Source: Caldifarciminota bacterium
GTDB lineage: Bacteria > Hydrothermota > Tepidihabitantia > Tepidihabitantales > CAIPLT01
DNA length: 9,444 bases
Direction of reading: 5' to 3'
Assembly (NCBI GenBank): GCA_025061975.1
Contig: JANXBB010000286.1
Location: forward strand, 1-9,444
Within the stretch, counting starts at the first letter, position 1; each line of letters begins with the position of its first letter. The notes under the pieces are model-generated. The model ran no database searches and was not told the origin of the DNA. It saw only the letters and a list, made by a program, of their open reading frames with translations. Below are positions 1 to 7,313 of the stretch, in pieces. The translations under genes were made by a program, and so were the position numbers.

Positions 1-920
1 GCTACTACTGGTTTACCCGAAGACATAGCTTCAAGAAGAATAATCCCAAAACTTTCGCGTCCTACAGAGGGCGCGCAAAAAATATCGCAACTTGCATAAT
101 ATCGAGGTTTAACATCATTAGGAATAAGCCCTACAAACTGAATATTGTTTTTAATTTCGGGGGTAATATATTGTTGATAAGAATAACCCAGAAGACCTTT
201 TCCAGCTACAATTAATAATGAATTAGGATTTTTTTTTACTACATTTCTAAAAGCTAATAGAAGATATTTCAATCCTTTACGAGGTTCAATTCGTCCCAAA
301 AATAAAATCTTGGGGCGATTATCGTTATACTCCGGCAAAGGTTGAACATTGGGATTAAAAAAATTAGTATCAACACCGTTAGGAATTATACGGCATTCGG
401 CCTTAGGATACATATGCATGTTGGAAACGTAAGCCGGCTCGGAAACTGCGATACGACCGTGTAATTTACGTTGATAAGGCAAAAGAAGTTCATAAGCTAA
501 AAGATATTTATAATCTTTCGGATGCTCGGCATGATAGGTGATAATATTAACTGCTCGAGAATGTCTCAAGGCTAAAATTGGCAAAGTCGGAGCTAAAGAC
601 CCGTGAATATGGACAATATCAAAATTTTCTTTACTAAAAAACTTCTCAATTTTATTAGAAAGTCTCCACCCAATTGGAATTTGAGCAAAAGATTTGTTAG
701 CACTTATCAAAAGCCCTCGACCAATTCGATATACATATTCTTCGTTCGAATTTGGCGTGTCTAAATAAAAAAGCCGGCGCGAAAAATTTGTAGTAAGAAT
801 TTTAACCGTATGCCCACGTGCTCTTAAATTGCTCGAAAGATTAAATATATGCTCTGCAATCCCCCCTACATAAGGATAATAAGTATCCGAAACCATACAA
901 ATTCGCAGTCGTTTTTTCAC
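1..920 (-). CDS. Glycosyltransferase family 4 (GT-B fold), partial, 3' end outside window
   Basis: This is a retaining GT-B glycosyltransferase that would transfer a sugar from a nucleotide-sugar donor to a lipid or saccharide acceptor, probably at the cytoplasmic membrane face. About 306 residues are visible; the last several dozen of the donor-binding domain lie beyond the left edge. The N-terminal Rossmann domain opens with RICMVSDTYYPYVGGIAEH (residues 6-24), the Gly-Gly loop typical of GT4 enzymes. The second domain carries FLGRIEPRKG (207-216), whose Arg and Lys usually contact the donor diphosphate, and the E-x7-E motif ESFGIILLE (289-297). I chose the GTG at 920-918 because it puts the first beta strand at the N terminus; an in-frame stop lies upstream and there is no clear Shine-Dalgarno. 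It follows the dehydrogenase-like gene by 45 bases, probably in the same operon. The N-terminal half recalls phosphatidylinositol mannosyltransferase-like proteins, but donor and acceptor cannot be read from sequence. Confidence 0.9.
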   Translation of the reverse strand, partial: MKKRLRICMVSDTYYPYVGGIAEHIFNLSSNLRARGHTVKILTTNFSRRLFYLDTPNSNEEYVYRIGRGLLISANKSFAQIPIGWRLSNKIEKFFSKENFDIVHIHGSLAPTLPILALRHSRAVNIITYHAEHPKDYKYLLAYELLLPYQRKLHGRIAVSEPAYVSNMHMYPKAECRIIPNGVDTNFFNPNVQPLPEYNDNRPKILFLGRIEPRKGLKYLLLAFRNVVKKNPNSLLIVAGKGLLGYSYQQYITPEIKNNIQFVGLIPNDVKPRYYASCDIFCAPSVGRESFGIILLEAMSSGKPVV

Positions 921-965
921 AAGTTTTTTATTTAAAAGAAAACCAATTTAGCTTATTTATAACAG

Positions 966-1961
966 CTACTTACTAACTAACGAACACCACATTCCAATTT
1001 TTTGGCGTTTTGCTATTTGGTATACTCGATAGGCAGTCGTTAGATCCTGAATTCCCAAACCTGTTGAATCGAATATTGTAATTTCATCATCAGAAACTCG
1101 TCCTTTTTTCAAACCGGCAACTATTTCGCCGATTTCTGCATAAATGTGTTTCTGGCTAATTATCCCTTTGGATAAAGGTACGTTAATTTCTCCGGAGTGA
1201 CTTGCTTGTTCCCAATCATCAATAACAATCTTGCTTATAAGTAAAAGTTCCGGATCGAGCTCTTGCTTACCCGGTGCATCAGCCCCAATTGCATTAATAT
1301 GAGTACCTGGTTTTATCCAATCTTTCATTATAATTGGTTTACGAACCGGTGTTTGGGTAGACACAATATCGGCGTCGGCTACGCAATCTTTTAATGATTT
1401 GGCAATATAAAATTCAACCGATGAATACATGTTTTTATACTTTTTCGCAAACGCTTTACTAACACGTTCATTTATATCATAAATATTAACCTTTTTAATC
1501 GGACGAACTTGAAGAATTGCTTGAAGTTGTGTTTCTGCTTGTACTCCTGCGCCAATTAGAGCCAAAACAGTTGAATTTTTTCTTGCCAAATACTTGGTAG
1601 CTACTCCTCCAGCTGCACCGGTACGCATGTCGGTAATCCAAGTGCCATCTAAAATAGCAATAGGAAATCCGTTTTTAGGATTAATCAAAACAATTGTAGC
1701 CATAACACTAGGTAATCGATATTTTTTAGGATTATCAGGATGAACATTTACAACTTTAACTCCAGAAATATCCAGCTCAGGTAAATAAGAAGGCATTACT
1801 CGAATATCGCCATTGTATTTAGGATAGAAAAGGTACACTTTACAAGGCATCTCAGCTTTCTTTCGGCCTTTAGCTTCGAACGCTTGTTCAACAGCTTTAA
1901 GGGTATCTTCCATTGTCAAGAGTTCTTTGACCTCGTCTTTGTTAATAAACAATGTTTTCAT
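966..1961 (-). CDS. Ornithine cyclodeaminase / alanine dehydrogenase (mu-crystallin) family enzyme, 331 aa
   Basis: This is a cytosolic NAD(P)-dependent enzyme of the ornithine cyclodeaminase/mu-crystallin family. Known members cyclise ornithine to proline, oxidise alanine to pyruvate, or reduce imines. The substrate site looks complete: Arg54 in DIRVMPSYL, Lys69 in SGVKVVNVHPDNP, Arg113 in TDMRTGAAGG and Asp228 in INAIGADAPGKQEL, matching the positions used by ornithine cyclodeaminase. The dinucleotide loop is LIGAGVQAETQ (135-145). The C-terminal STGLGIQDLTTAYRVY is a family signature. GADAPGKQELDP resembles the archaeal-type alanine dehydrogenases more than classical ornithine cyclodeaminase (which has GGDCPGK-type sequence), so alanine dehydrogenase is my first guess. 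The start is the ATG at 1961, not the in-frame ATG at 2000: a strong GGAGGT sits just before 1961, and the longer start adds 13 unconserved residues overlapping the upstream peptidase. It lies 16 bases after that peptidase, so is co-transcribed. Exact substrate is uncertain. Confidence 0.9.
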   Translation of the reverse strand: MKTLFINKDEVKELLTMEDTLKAVEQAFEAKGRKKAEMPCKVYLFYPKYNGDIRVMPSYLPELDISGVKVVNVHPDNPKKYRLPSVMATIVLINPKNGFPIAILDGTWITDMRTGAAGGVATKYLARKNSTVLALIGAGVQAETQLQAILQVRPIKKVNIYDINERVSKAFAKKYKNMYSSVEFYIAKSLKDCVADADIVSTQTPVRKPIIMKDWIKPGTHINAIGADAPGKQELDPELLLISKIVIDDWEQASHSGEINVPLSKGIISQKHIYAEIGEIVAGLKKGRVSDDEITIFDSTGLGIQDLTTAYRVYQIAKRQKIGMWCSLVSK

Positions 1962-1964
1962 TTT

Positions 1965-1970
1965 ACCTCC
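1965..1970 (-). promoter_or_regulatory. Shine-Dalgarno GGAGGT that fixes the dehydrogenase-family start
   Basis: Reading leftward, GGAGGT is followed by AAA and then the ATG at 1961-1959. It is the best ribosome-binding site of the distal operon genes and shows that translation starts at 1961 rather than at the upstream in-frame ATG at 2000, which overlaps the preceding peptidase gene. Confidence 0.8.
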
Positions 1971-1977
1971 ATTTTGT

Positions 1978-3327
1978 TTAATAGATGGTTTTTGATACAA
2001 CGTGTTTTTTTAATACTTTATCTGTATCTAACAAAAATTGGAACTCTTTAATTGGTTTATAGATACTTATGTCAACCAATTGTGTATCATCAATCGGGCC
2101 CATAATCACACCACACCAATTGTCAATATTCAAAATATCTAATTCGGCATTTACTTTATCAACGGTAAGTTTATCATATTCATTGAGAATATCTTTTAAA
2201 GTTGGGACAACTCCCATTTTAAGAAAATTTCGAGCGTTATGCCGCATCCGTAACGACGAATCCTCAGAACTCAGGGCTGTTAGTCCTTTTCGATAACTTA
2301 CTGCCTTATCCATTTCTCTTTTAGTTATACCAAAATTTTTTAGTTTTTTCAACTCTTCTGTTATAAATCGCAAAACATCGCCCAAAGAATCTGAATTAGT
2401 AATGAAAAATATTCCCCAAATCCCGATATCTGAATATAATTCATAAAAACTACTTATATATGAAACCAAAGCTTTTTCTTCTTGAAGTAAGCTTACCAAT
2501 CGTGAACTTCTACTTGCTCCAACTACATGATTTAAAATTGCTAATACATACCGTCGGGGGTCATTAAATGAAATTGTGTAACTGCCAATTATCCCATAAA
2601 TTTGTTTTAAATCGTTTCTTTTAATTACTTTAATAAATCCATCAGAAATTCTAACCGGAGTTGACCAATGTTTTTGATAATCTTCATGTGCAAAATTATC
2701 AACATAGTTTGCTATACATCTTAACGCATCTGAAGATTCAATATTTCCCGCAATGGAAATACATATCCGCTTATTACTCCAATTGTGTATTAGCTGGGTT
2801 TCAAGGGCTGACTTAGTTAGATTTTCGATCGAGCTCAAACTCCCAGCAACAGGTAAACCTAATGAATTTTGGGGAAACATTTCTTTTAAAAAAAATTCAG
2901 ATAATAATTCTTCAGGTTCATCAAATATTTCTGAAATTTCTTGTAATATTACTTTTTTTTCCAAATTAAAATCCTTCTCATCATATTTCCGTTTCTTAAA
3001 CATTGAAATTATTATCGAAAAAACATCACTAAATTTTTCTTTGAGAAAAGACCCATATATTGCCATCTCTTCTTTTGAAGTATAACCATTTACAAATGCA
3101 CCTAAATTTTCAAGAATCCGAGCGATATCATAAGCAGTTTTACCTTCGGCGCCTTTAAAAGTCATGTGCTCAATAAAATGAGTAATCCCGTTTATGGTTT
3201 CATCTTCATCACGACTACCGGTTTCAAATACAAATCCTAAAGTTAAATAACTTATCCAGGGCATTTCTTCTATAATCACTGTAACTCGCTGATTAATCTT
3301 TGTAACGTTAATTACCGAGCTGTTCAT
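1978..3327 (-). CDS. M16 family zinc peptidase, catalytic (zinc-binding) subunit, 449 aa
   Basis: This is an inverzincin metallopeptidase of the M16B type (processing-peptidase/MlpA-like), expected to degrade peptides or unfolded segments in a clam-shell chamber. The inverted zinc motif HFIEH is at residues 50-54, and the third zinc ligand is probably Glu130 in VILQEISEIFDEPEE. A second M16-like half follows (about 230-449). The loop that in family members reads R-E-K-R-G-L-A-Y, with an Arg/Tyr pair contacting substrate, is degenerate here: RLVSLLQEEKALVSY (276-290), with Gln for the first Arg, Lys for the second and Ser for Tyr. At 449 residues the protein is one half of the usual two-half unit, so it must pair. 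The likely partner is the neighbouring gene upstream in the operon, whose stop overlaps this start by ATGA (3324-3327), implying translational coupling and balanced synthesis. No signal peptide is seen, so it is probably cytosolic. Confidence 0.93.
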   Translation of the reverse strand: MNSSVINVTKINQRVTVIIEEMPWISYLTLGFVFETGSRDEDETINGITHFIEHMTFKGAEGKTAYDIARILENLGAFVNGYTSKEEMAIYGSFLKEKFSDVFSIIISMFKKRKYDEKDFNLEKKVILQEISEIFDEPEELLSEFFLKEMFPQNSLGLPVAGSLSSIENLTKSALETQLIHNWSNKRICISIAGNIESSDALRCIANYVDNFAHEDYQKHWSTPVRISDGFIKVIKRNDLKQIYGIIGSYTISFNDPRRYVLAILNHVVGASRSSRLVSLLQEEKALVSYISSFYELYSDIGIWGIFFITNSDSLGDVLRFITEELKKLKNFGITKREMDKAVSYRKGLTALSSEDSSLRMRHNARNFLKMGVVPTLKDILNEYDKLTVDKVNAELDILNIDNWCGVIMGPIDDTQLVDISIYKPIKEFQFLLDTDKVLKKHVVSKTIY

Positions 3328-4583
3328 CTTTCGCTGGGCTCCACCCTTACAATAAGCTGGTTTGCTGATAATTCTCCGATTGCTTCATTGACTCTGATTA
3401 AGCTGACATTCTCTATTTCATTTATAATTTCAGAAACTGTTGGAATTCTATTAATAAGTAGCTTATTTCGGGCATTACGTAATGCCCGTGCTAATGGGTT
3501 ATCAGTTCGTATCAATGTTTGTGATTTAACATAGTTTCGCGCCAAATCAAATTCATCTTTGGAAATCCCTTGCAATCGTAATTTATGTGTTTGTTCTAAT
3601 ACAATCTCAGTTACCGCTTCAGCAAGGTCAGGTTGTGTTATAAAATACACACCTAAAATTCCGATATCAGAATAAAAATCAGTAAAAGAAGAAATAGAAT
3701 ACGCTAGACCGCGTTTTTCGCGCACTTCATAATATAACCGAGAACTTGTACATCCTCCTAAAATCGTATTAGCAAATATAACAGGAAAATAGTATTCACT
3801 TTGGTATGGGCAGGTATACCAACCTATCACTGTATAACTCTGTTGCACACCTTTTTTTTTCACATTTACAAAGTTAGAGAGAGGTTTGAAAGTTGGAGTG
3901 TCTTTTTGAGTAGTATCATTATGATTTATTAACCCAAATAAATTAGATAAGAGATTTTTCATTTGCTCAGCTAATTTTAATACAAAATCAGGATCAATAT
4001 TCCCCGTTATAGAGACACAAATTGGTGCATAAAGTAAACAATTACTGTAATAATTCCTAACCTCATCTAGTACAAGTTGTGTAATGCTGTCCATATCTCC
4101 AATAATCCGGTTACTTAATGGATGATTTGGAAACAAATTTTTGTAAAATACATTAAATAAATATTCTTCGGGATCGTCTTCTTCAGAAATAATTTCTTTT
4201 TCTGCTAATTTTTTTTCTTTCGTAAATTCTTCCTCTGTAAATTTTGGATAAAAAATGATTTCTTCAGTTAAACTCCAAACCTCATTAAATCTATCAACCA
4301 AATATCGTGAATAGATTCCTGATATTTCTTTTGCAACAAAAGAATCTAATTCTGCACCTAAACTATCAATATATTCCTGAATCTCTATAAAGGTTTTTTT
4401 AGTAGTTTGTCTGAACAATAATCCTAAAAGTAAATTTGTAATTCCTGCCTGCTGAGGTAATTCATTCCGACTTCCCTGTTTAAAAAGAATAACCAACGCC
4501 CCAGATGGTAATTCGGGCATTCTTTCAATGATTACAGAAAACTTACTAGATAACTCCACAAAGATAATTTCATTGTTACCCAT
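3324..4583 (-). CDS. M16 family protein without zinc site, substrate-binding (R/Y) subunit, 419 aa
   Basis: This is a paralogue of the next gene with the same M16 fold but no metal site. Where the partner has HFIEH at residues 50-54 this protein has NLLLG at the same residue numbers, losing both His and the Glu. It keeps the C-terminal-half loop SSRLYYEVREKRGLAYS (280-296), including the Arg and Tyr that in active M16 enzymes hold the substrate. Known heterodimeric M16 enzymes, such as mitochondrial processing peptidase and the Sphingomonas A1 pair SPH2681/SPH2682, divide the work this way: one subunit carries zinc and the other completes the substrate pocket. I infer the same here. It lies 47 bases after pnp, with GGGGAG three bases before the ATG, and overlaps the zinc subunit gene by four bases. 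M16 genes after pnp are common in several phyla, usually as one active peptidase. No signal peptide or membrane segment is seen. Confidence 0.9.
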   Translation of the reverse strand: MGNNEIIFVELSSKFSVIIERMPELPSGALVILFKQGSRNELPQQAGITNLLLGLLFRQTTKKTFIEIQEYIDSLGAELDSFVAKEISGIYSRYLVDRFNEVWSLTEEIIFYPKFTEEEFTKEKKLAEKEIISEEDDPEEYLFNVFYKNLFPNHPLSNRIIGDMDSITQLVLDEVRNYYSNCLLYAPICVSITGNIDPDFVLKLAEQMKNLLSNLFGLINHNDTTQKDTPTFKPLSNFVNVKKKGVQQSYTVIGWYTCPYQSEYYFPVIFANTILGGCTSSRLYYEVREKRGLAYSISSFTDFYSDIGILGVYFITQPDLAEAVTEIVLEQTHKLRLQGISKDEFDLARNYVKSQTLIRTDNPLARALRNARNKLLINRIPTVSEIINEIENVSLIRVNEAIGELSANQLIVRVEPSER

Positions 4584-4630
4584 AAGCTCCCCGCCAAAGT
4601 TTCGTTAAGGAACTCACACCTTGATTCTAA

Positions 4631-6754
4631 TTAGCGACGTGTTTTATACGGTGGTGTCTCATTAGATTGCTCTGCTAATCGTTTTGAAAGGTTGATCCGC
4701 CCCATGTCGTCAATTCCTATTACTTTCACTCTTATTACATCTCCTACTTTTACTACATCGCTAACGTTTCTAATCCGATGTTTAGCAAGATGTGAAATAT
4801 GTACTAACCCTTCTTTTCCTGGTAAAATTTCGACAAAAGCTCCAAAATTTGCAATGCGTTTTACGGTTCCAGTATAAATTTTACCAACTTGGACTTCCTC
4901 AACAATTTCCAAAATCATATCGCGTGCTTTTTGAAGCTGTTCATCAGTAGGCGCAGAAATAGTCACCTCGCCATCGTTATCTATGTCAATTGTGGCTCCA
5001 GTTTCATCAATAATTCTTCTTATTACCTTGCCACCAGGACCAATAATATCCCCAATTTTATCTTTCCTGACTTTAAATGCTGTAATCCTCGGTGCATATT
5101 GAGAAATACTACGTCGAGGTGCATCAATTGTTTTTGCCATAATATTTAAAATTTCTCGACGTACTATCGTAGCACGTTCCAAGGCTTCTTTCAAAATTTC
5201 TATTGGAACACCAGTAATTTTTAAATCTAACTGAACCGCAGTGATTCCTTCGGTTGTTCCGGCAACTTTAAAATCCATGTCCCCATAATGATCTTCGGCG
5301 CCGATAATATCATTCAATAAAACGTAATTGTCATTTTCCTTTACGAGTCCAATTGAAATACCTGCGACTGCGCGTTTAATTGGAACACCGGCATCCATTA
5401 AAGATAACGATGCACTACAAACTGTTGCCATAGATGAAGATCCATTAGATTCTAATATATCCGAGACCACTCGAATTGTATAAGGGAAACACTCCTCCGG
5501 GGGTAAAACGGCTTCTAAGGCTCGTTCAGCTAATGCTCCGTGTCCAATTTCTCGGCGACTTGGCCCTTTAAATGGTCTAACTTCGCCTGTAGAAAAACCC
5601 GGGAAGTTGTAATGTAGCATAAACGATTTAGTTTCTTGCCGTTCAAGGTCGTCAACGATTTGTTCATCGGACTTTGTGCCTAAAGTAGTAACAGCTAGGG
5701 CTTGAGTTTGACCACGAGTAAATAAAGCGGAACCATGAGTCCGAGGTAAAATTCCGATTGAACAGGTTATCGGTCGAATATCGCTAGGACTGCGCCCATC
5801 CAATCTTAAATTCTGTTCTAAAATCCGCCGCCGAACATCTTCACGAACAATCTCATCAACAATTGCTGCTACTATGCCTCGAGAATTTGGAAATTGTGCC
5901 GATACCATTTCATAAGCTTTATTTATAACTTCGTTTATCGCTCGAGCATGCTGTTGTTTTTCTTGGATATTATTAGCTTCAATCACTAATTCTTTTATTC
6001 TCTCTTTTATTATATTTTCAATCTGGCCCCAGGTTTCTTGAAATTCTTTAGGGTACCATTCTTCAATCTCTAATTTAGGCTTACCTACTGCTCCTGCTAA
6101 TTCTTCTTGCAATTCAACAATTCTTTTAATCTCGTTGTGGGCGATTTTTAAGCCATAAATAAAATCATCATTGCTTATCTCGCGAGCACTTCCTTCAATC
6201 ATTACAATAGAATCTTTGGTTCCGGCTACGATAAGATTCATTACCGAGCGATCTTGTTCAGTAAGGGTTGGATTAATTATAAAATTATTATCGATTTTAG
6301 CAACTCTTACGGCACCTACCGGTATTGTAAATGGAATCTCGGAAATCAAAAGTGCAGTAGATGCTCCTATTATCCCTAAAAAATCACCTTCGTTTTCTAA
6401 ATCGCTTGAAAGAAGAGAGCCTACAATTTGAGTTTCAATACGATAGTTTTTAGGGAAAAGTGGCCTTAACGGCCGATCCATTAACCTGGAAACAAGAATT
6501 TCTTTGTCTCGGGGTTTCCCTTCACGTTTAAAAAAGCCCCCAGGGATTTTACCTGCTGCGTAAGTGGGTTCGCGATAATCAACGGTTAAAGGTAAAAAAT
6601 TTTCTTCGCTTAGCGAATCCTTGTTATATACAGTACAAACTAAAACTACGGTGTCACCATAGCGAACTAAAACACTTCCTGCAGCTTGTCGAGCTAAAAC
6701 CCCGGTTTCTAAAATTAGTCGCCGTTGGTTGACTTCAAGCTCAACTTTTTTCAT
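4631..6754 (-). CDS. pnp: Polyribonucleotide nucleotidyltransferase (PNPase), 707 aa
   Basis: This enzyme degrades RNA 3' to 5' by phosphorolysis, releasing nucleoside diphosphates, and can add tails in reverse; it acts as a ring-shaped trimer in the cytoplasm. The protein is full length. Domains in order are RNase PH-like 1 (about 1-215, with [20 protein letters not shown] at 71-90), a helical linker (about 240-310), RNase PH-like 2 (about 315-545), a KH domain (about 555-615, loop IIGPGGK) and an S1 domain (about 622-692, [20 protein letters not shown]). The catalytic core is intact: FPGFSTGE (384-391), the phosphate-binding ESNGSSS (435-441), and Asp488, Asp494 and Lys496 in [10 protein letters not shown]. 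The start overlaps the rpsO stop by ATGA (6751-6754) with only a weak Shine-Dalgarno, so it probably depends on coupled translation from rpsO. rpsO-pnp is a widely conserved pair. I saw no hairpin in the short junction resembling the RNase III site of E. coli pnp. Confidence 0.98.
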   Translation of the reverse strand: MKKVELEVNQRRLILETGVLARQAAGSVLVRYGDTVVLVCTVYNKDSLSEENFLPLTVDYREPTYAAGKIPGGFFKREGKPRDKEILVSRLMDRPLRPLFPKNYRIETQIVGSLLSSDLENEGDFLGIIGASTALLISEIPFTIPVGAVRVAKIDNNFIINPTLTEQDRSVMNLIVAGTKDSIVMIEGSAREISNDDFIYGLKIAHNEIKRIVELQEELAGAVGKPKLEIEEWYPKEFQETWGQIENIIKERIKELVIEANNIQEKQQHARAINEVINKAYEMVSAQFPNSRGIVAAIVDEIVREDVRRRILEQNLRLDGRSPSDIRPITCSIGILPRTHGSALFTRGQTQALAVTTLGTKSDEQIVDDLERQETKSFMLHYNFPGFSTGEVRPFKGPSRREIGHGALAERALEAVLPPEECFPYTIRVVSDILESNGSSSMATVCSASLSLMDAGVPIKRAVAGISIGLVKENDNYVLLNDIIGAEDHYGDMDFKVAGTTEGITAVQLDLKITGVPIEILKEALERATIVRREILNIMAKTIDAPRRSISQYAPRITAFKVRKDKIGDIIGPGGKVIRRIIDETGATIDIDNDGEVTISAPTDEQLQKARDMILEIVEEVQVGKIYTGTVKRIANFGAFVEILPGKEGLVHISHLAKHRIRNVSDVVKVGDVIRVKVIGIDDMGRINLSKRLAEQSNETPPYKTRR

Positions 6755-7023
6755 AAGCCGCGTAAATTCAAACGCTCAACGATTTTCTGATAGCGATCCT
6801 TGTGGTATTTAAAAAGATAATTTAAATGGCGCCGCCGTTCATTAACCATCTTAATAAGGCCACGCCGCGAGTGTTTATCTTTGGGATGCGCCTTTAAATG
6901 CTCGGTAAGAATTTTAATTCTTTCAGTCAATAAAGCTATTTGAACTTCCGGGGAACCTGTATCTTTTTCATGAAGTCTAAATTCACTAATCAGTTTGCTT
7001 TTCTGTTCCTTCGTCATTACCAT
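6751..7023 (-). CDS. rpsO: 30S ribosomal protein S15, 90 aa
   Basis: S15 is a primary 16S rRNA-binding protein of the small subunit platform and nucleates assembly of the central domain. The protein is complete and of normal length. The family signatures are visible: [20 protein letters not shown] (residues 16-35), the [20 protein letters not shown] block (51-70) that contacts rRNA, and the [15 protein letters not shown] end. I took the first ATG (7023-7021) because GGAGG at 7033-7029 sits five bases before it; a start at Met3 (7017) would leave a long spacing. It is the first gene of the leftward operon and follows two sigma70-like promoters. S15 often autoregulates its own mRNA, but the leader is short (about 17 or 60 nt depending on promoter) and I could not recognise a known S15-binding structure in it. 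Confidence 0.98.
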   Translation of the reverse strand: MVMTKEQKSKLISEFRLHEKDTGSPEVQIALLTERIKILTEHLKAHPKDKHSRRGLIKMVNERRRHLNYLFKYHKDRYQKIVERLNLRGL

Positions 7024-7028
7024 AAACG

Positions 7029-7033
7029 CCTCC
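7029..7033 (-). promoter_or_regulatory. Shine-Dalgarno of rpsO
   Basis: GGAGG on the minus strand, five bases before the rpsO ATG. It decides in favour of Met1 over Met3 as the start. Confidence 0.75.
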
Positions 7034-7046
7034 GTATATTTTCCTA

Positions 7047-7074
7047 ACTTTACTTAAAATCTTTGAATTGTCAA
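7047..7074 (-). promoter_or_regulatory. Putative proximal sigma70-type promoter of rpsO-pnp operon
   Basis: On the minus strand a perfect TTGACA (7074-7069) is followed after 16 bases by TAAAGT (7052-7047), a 4/6 match to the -10 consensus. Transcription would begin near 7040 and leave a leader of about 17 nt that just includes the ribosome-binding site. This is pattern matching only. Confidence 0.5.
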
Positions 7075-7096
7075 TAGTATAGTAATGTGATATTAT
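7068..7096 (+). promoter_or_regulatory. Possible rightward promoter overlapping the rpsO promoters
   Basis: On the plus strand TTGTCA (7068-7073) is followed after 17 bases by TATTAT (7091-7096), 5/6 matches at both boxes. It shares bases with the -35 of one rpsO promoter and the -10 of the other. A transcript would start near 7103 and could run to the hairpin and T-run at 7187-7210. The region is very AT-rich, so this is tentative. Confidence 0.3.
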
Positions 7097-7119
7097 ATAT
7101 AAAAATTTTAAAATTTCAA
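7092..7119 (-). promoter_or_regulatory. Putative distal sigma70-type promoter of rpsO-pnp operon
   Basis: On the minus strand TTGAAA (7119-7114) lies 16 bases before a perfect TATAAT (7097-7092). Transcription would begin near 7085, giving a leader of about 60 nt. The spacer is almost pure A/T, so chance matches are easy here, but both boxes are near consensus. It may act in tandem with the proximal promoter. Confidence 0.5.
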
Positions 7120-7210
7120 TACTATTTACATAGGAACTTTTCGAGCACGGATTTTAACAGTAGTACCGCAATTAATAAACCGGTCTCAAGAATCCAATTC
7201 TTGCTTTTTT
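7103..7210 (+). ncRNA. Candidate small RNA of about 108 nt in the divergent region
   Basis: The interval is bounded on the left by a possible rightward promoter and on the right by a terminator-like hairpin. It has no ATG and encodes no protein I can find. It does not fold as a tRNA and matches no RNA family I can recognise by eye. Internal pairing is weak (for example ACCG 7165-7168 with CGGT 7181-7184). It may instead be an untranscribed spacer whose terminator only insulates rimP. Speculative. Confidence 0.2.
7187..7210 (+). terminator. Probable rho-independent terminator, rightward
   Basis: CAAGAAT, loop CCA, ATTCTTG forms a perfect 7-bp stem (7187-7203), followed by C and six T (7205-7210). 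The stem is AU-rich and so weak, but the stem plus T-run layout is classic for the plus strand. On the minus strand no T-run follows. It ends five bases before the rimP -35, and no annotated gene is upstream of it on this strand. Confidence 0.5.
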
Positions 7211-7214
7211 AAAC

Positions 7215-7242
7215 TTGACTTCCTTTAAAAATCAATTATAAT
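7215..7242 (+). promoter_or_regulatory. Probable sigma70-type promoter of rimP-nusA-infB operon
   Basis: TTGACT (7215-7220) is followed after 16 bases by a perfect TATAAT (7237-7242). Transcription is predicted to begin near 7249-7250, exactly where a perfect hairpin starts, and would leave a leader of about 64 nt before the rimP ATG. This is the strongest promoter match in the window. Confidence 0.65.
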
Positions 7243-7248
7243 ATTTTT

Positions 7249-7313
7249 ACGGACAGAGTCCGTTGCCGCCTTTTCTTTATTAAAATAAAAAATCTTATCA
7301 GGCGGAGTGAAAT
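7249..7313 (+). promoter_or_regulatory. Structured 5' leader of rimP mRNA
   Basis: Two possible helices are visible. The first is ACGGAC (7249-7254), loop AGA, GTCCGT (7258-7263), a perfect 6-bp stem at the predicted 5' end of the transcript. The second pairs CCGCC (7266-7270) with GGCGG (7301-7305), five G-C pairs closing an AU-rich loop of 30 nt. The latter overlaps the rimP Shine-Dalgarno GGAG (7304-7307, six bases before the ATG), so it could limit ribosome access. I cannot assign it to a known leader family. The helices are read directly; the function is inferred. Confidence 0.4.

Noticed and set aside
921..965. Possible promoter or terminator between the dehydrogenase-family gene and the glycosyltransferase
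   Set aside because: The 45 bases are AT-rich but show neither a paired -35/-10 at proper spacing nor a stem with T-run.
1959..2000. Longer start of the dehydrogenase-family gene at 2000
   Set aside because: The extra 13 residues are unlike the family and overlap the upstream peptidase. A strong GGAGGT directly precedes the ATG at 1961.
2753..3085. Plus-strand open frame of 110 codons opposite the M16 zinc subunit
   Set aside because: It lies wholly within a well-supported gene on the other strand, has no recognisable motif and no sensible context; a shadow frame. The same applies to the other short frames opposite pnp, rimP and nusA.
3324..4583. Pseudogene interpretation of the zinc-less M16 protein
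   Set aside because: The frame is intact over 419 codons and the substrate loop is well conserved; loss of zinc ligands is typical of non-catalytic M16 partner subunits.
4584..4630. Possible hairpin between pnp and the first M16 gene (AAGG with CCTT)
   Set aside because: Only four pairs around an 8-base loop with no T-run; not convincing as a terminator or processing site.
7139..7205. Possible tRNA, prompted by the sequence GGTCTCAAGAATCC before the T-run
   Set aside because: No acceptor stem, anticodon arm or standard T-loop can be formed; the stem is explained better as a terminator-like hairpin.
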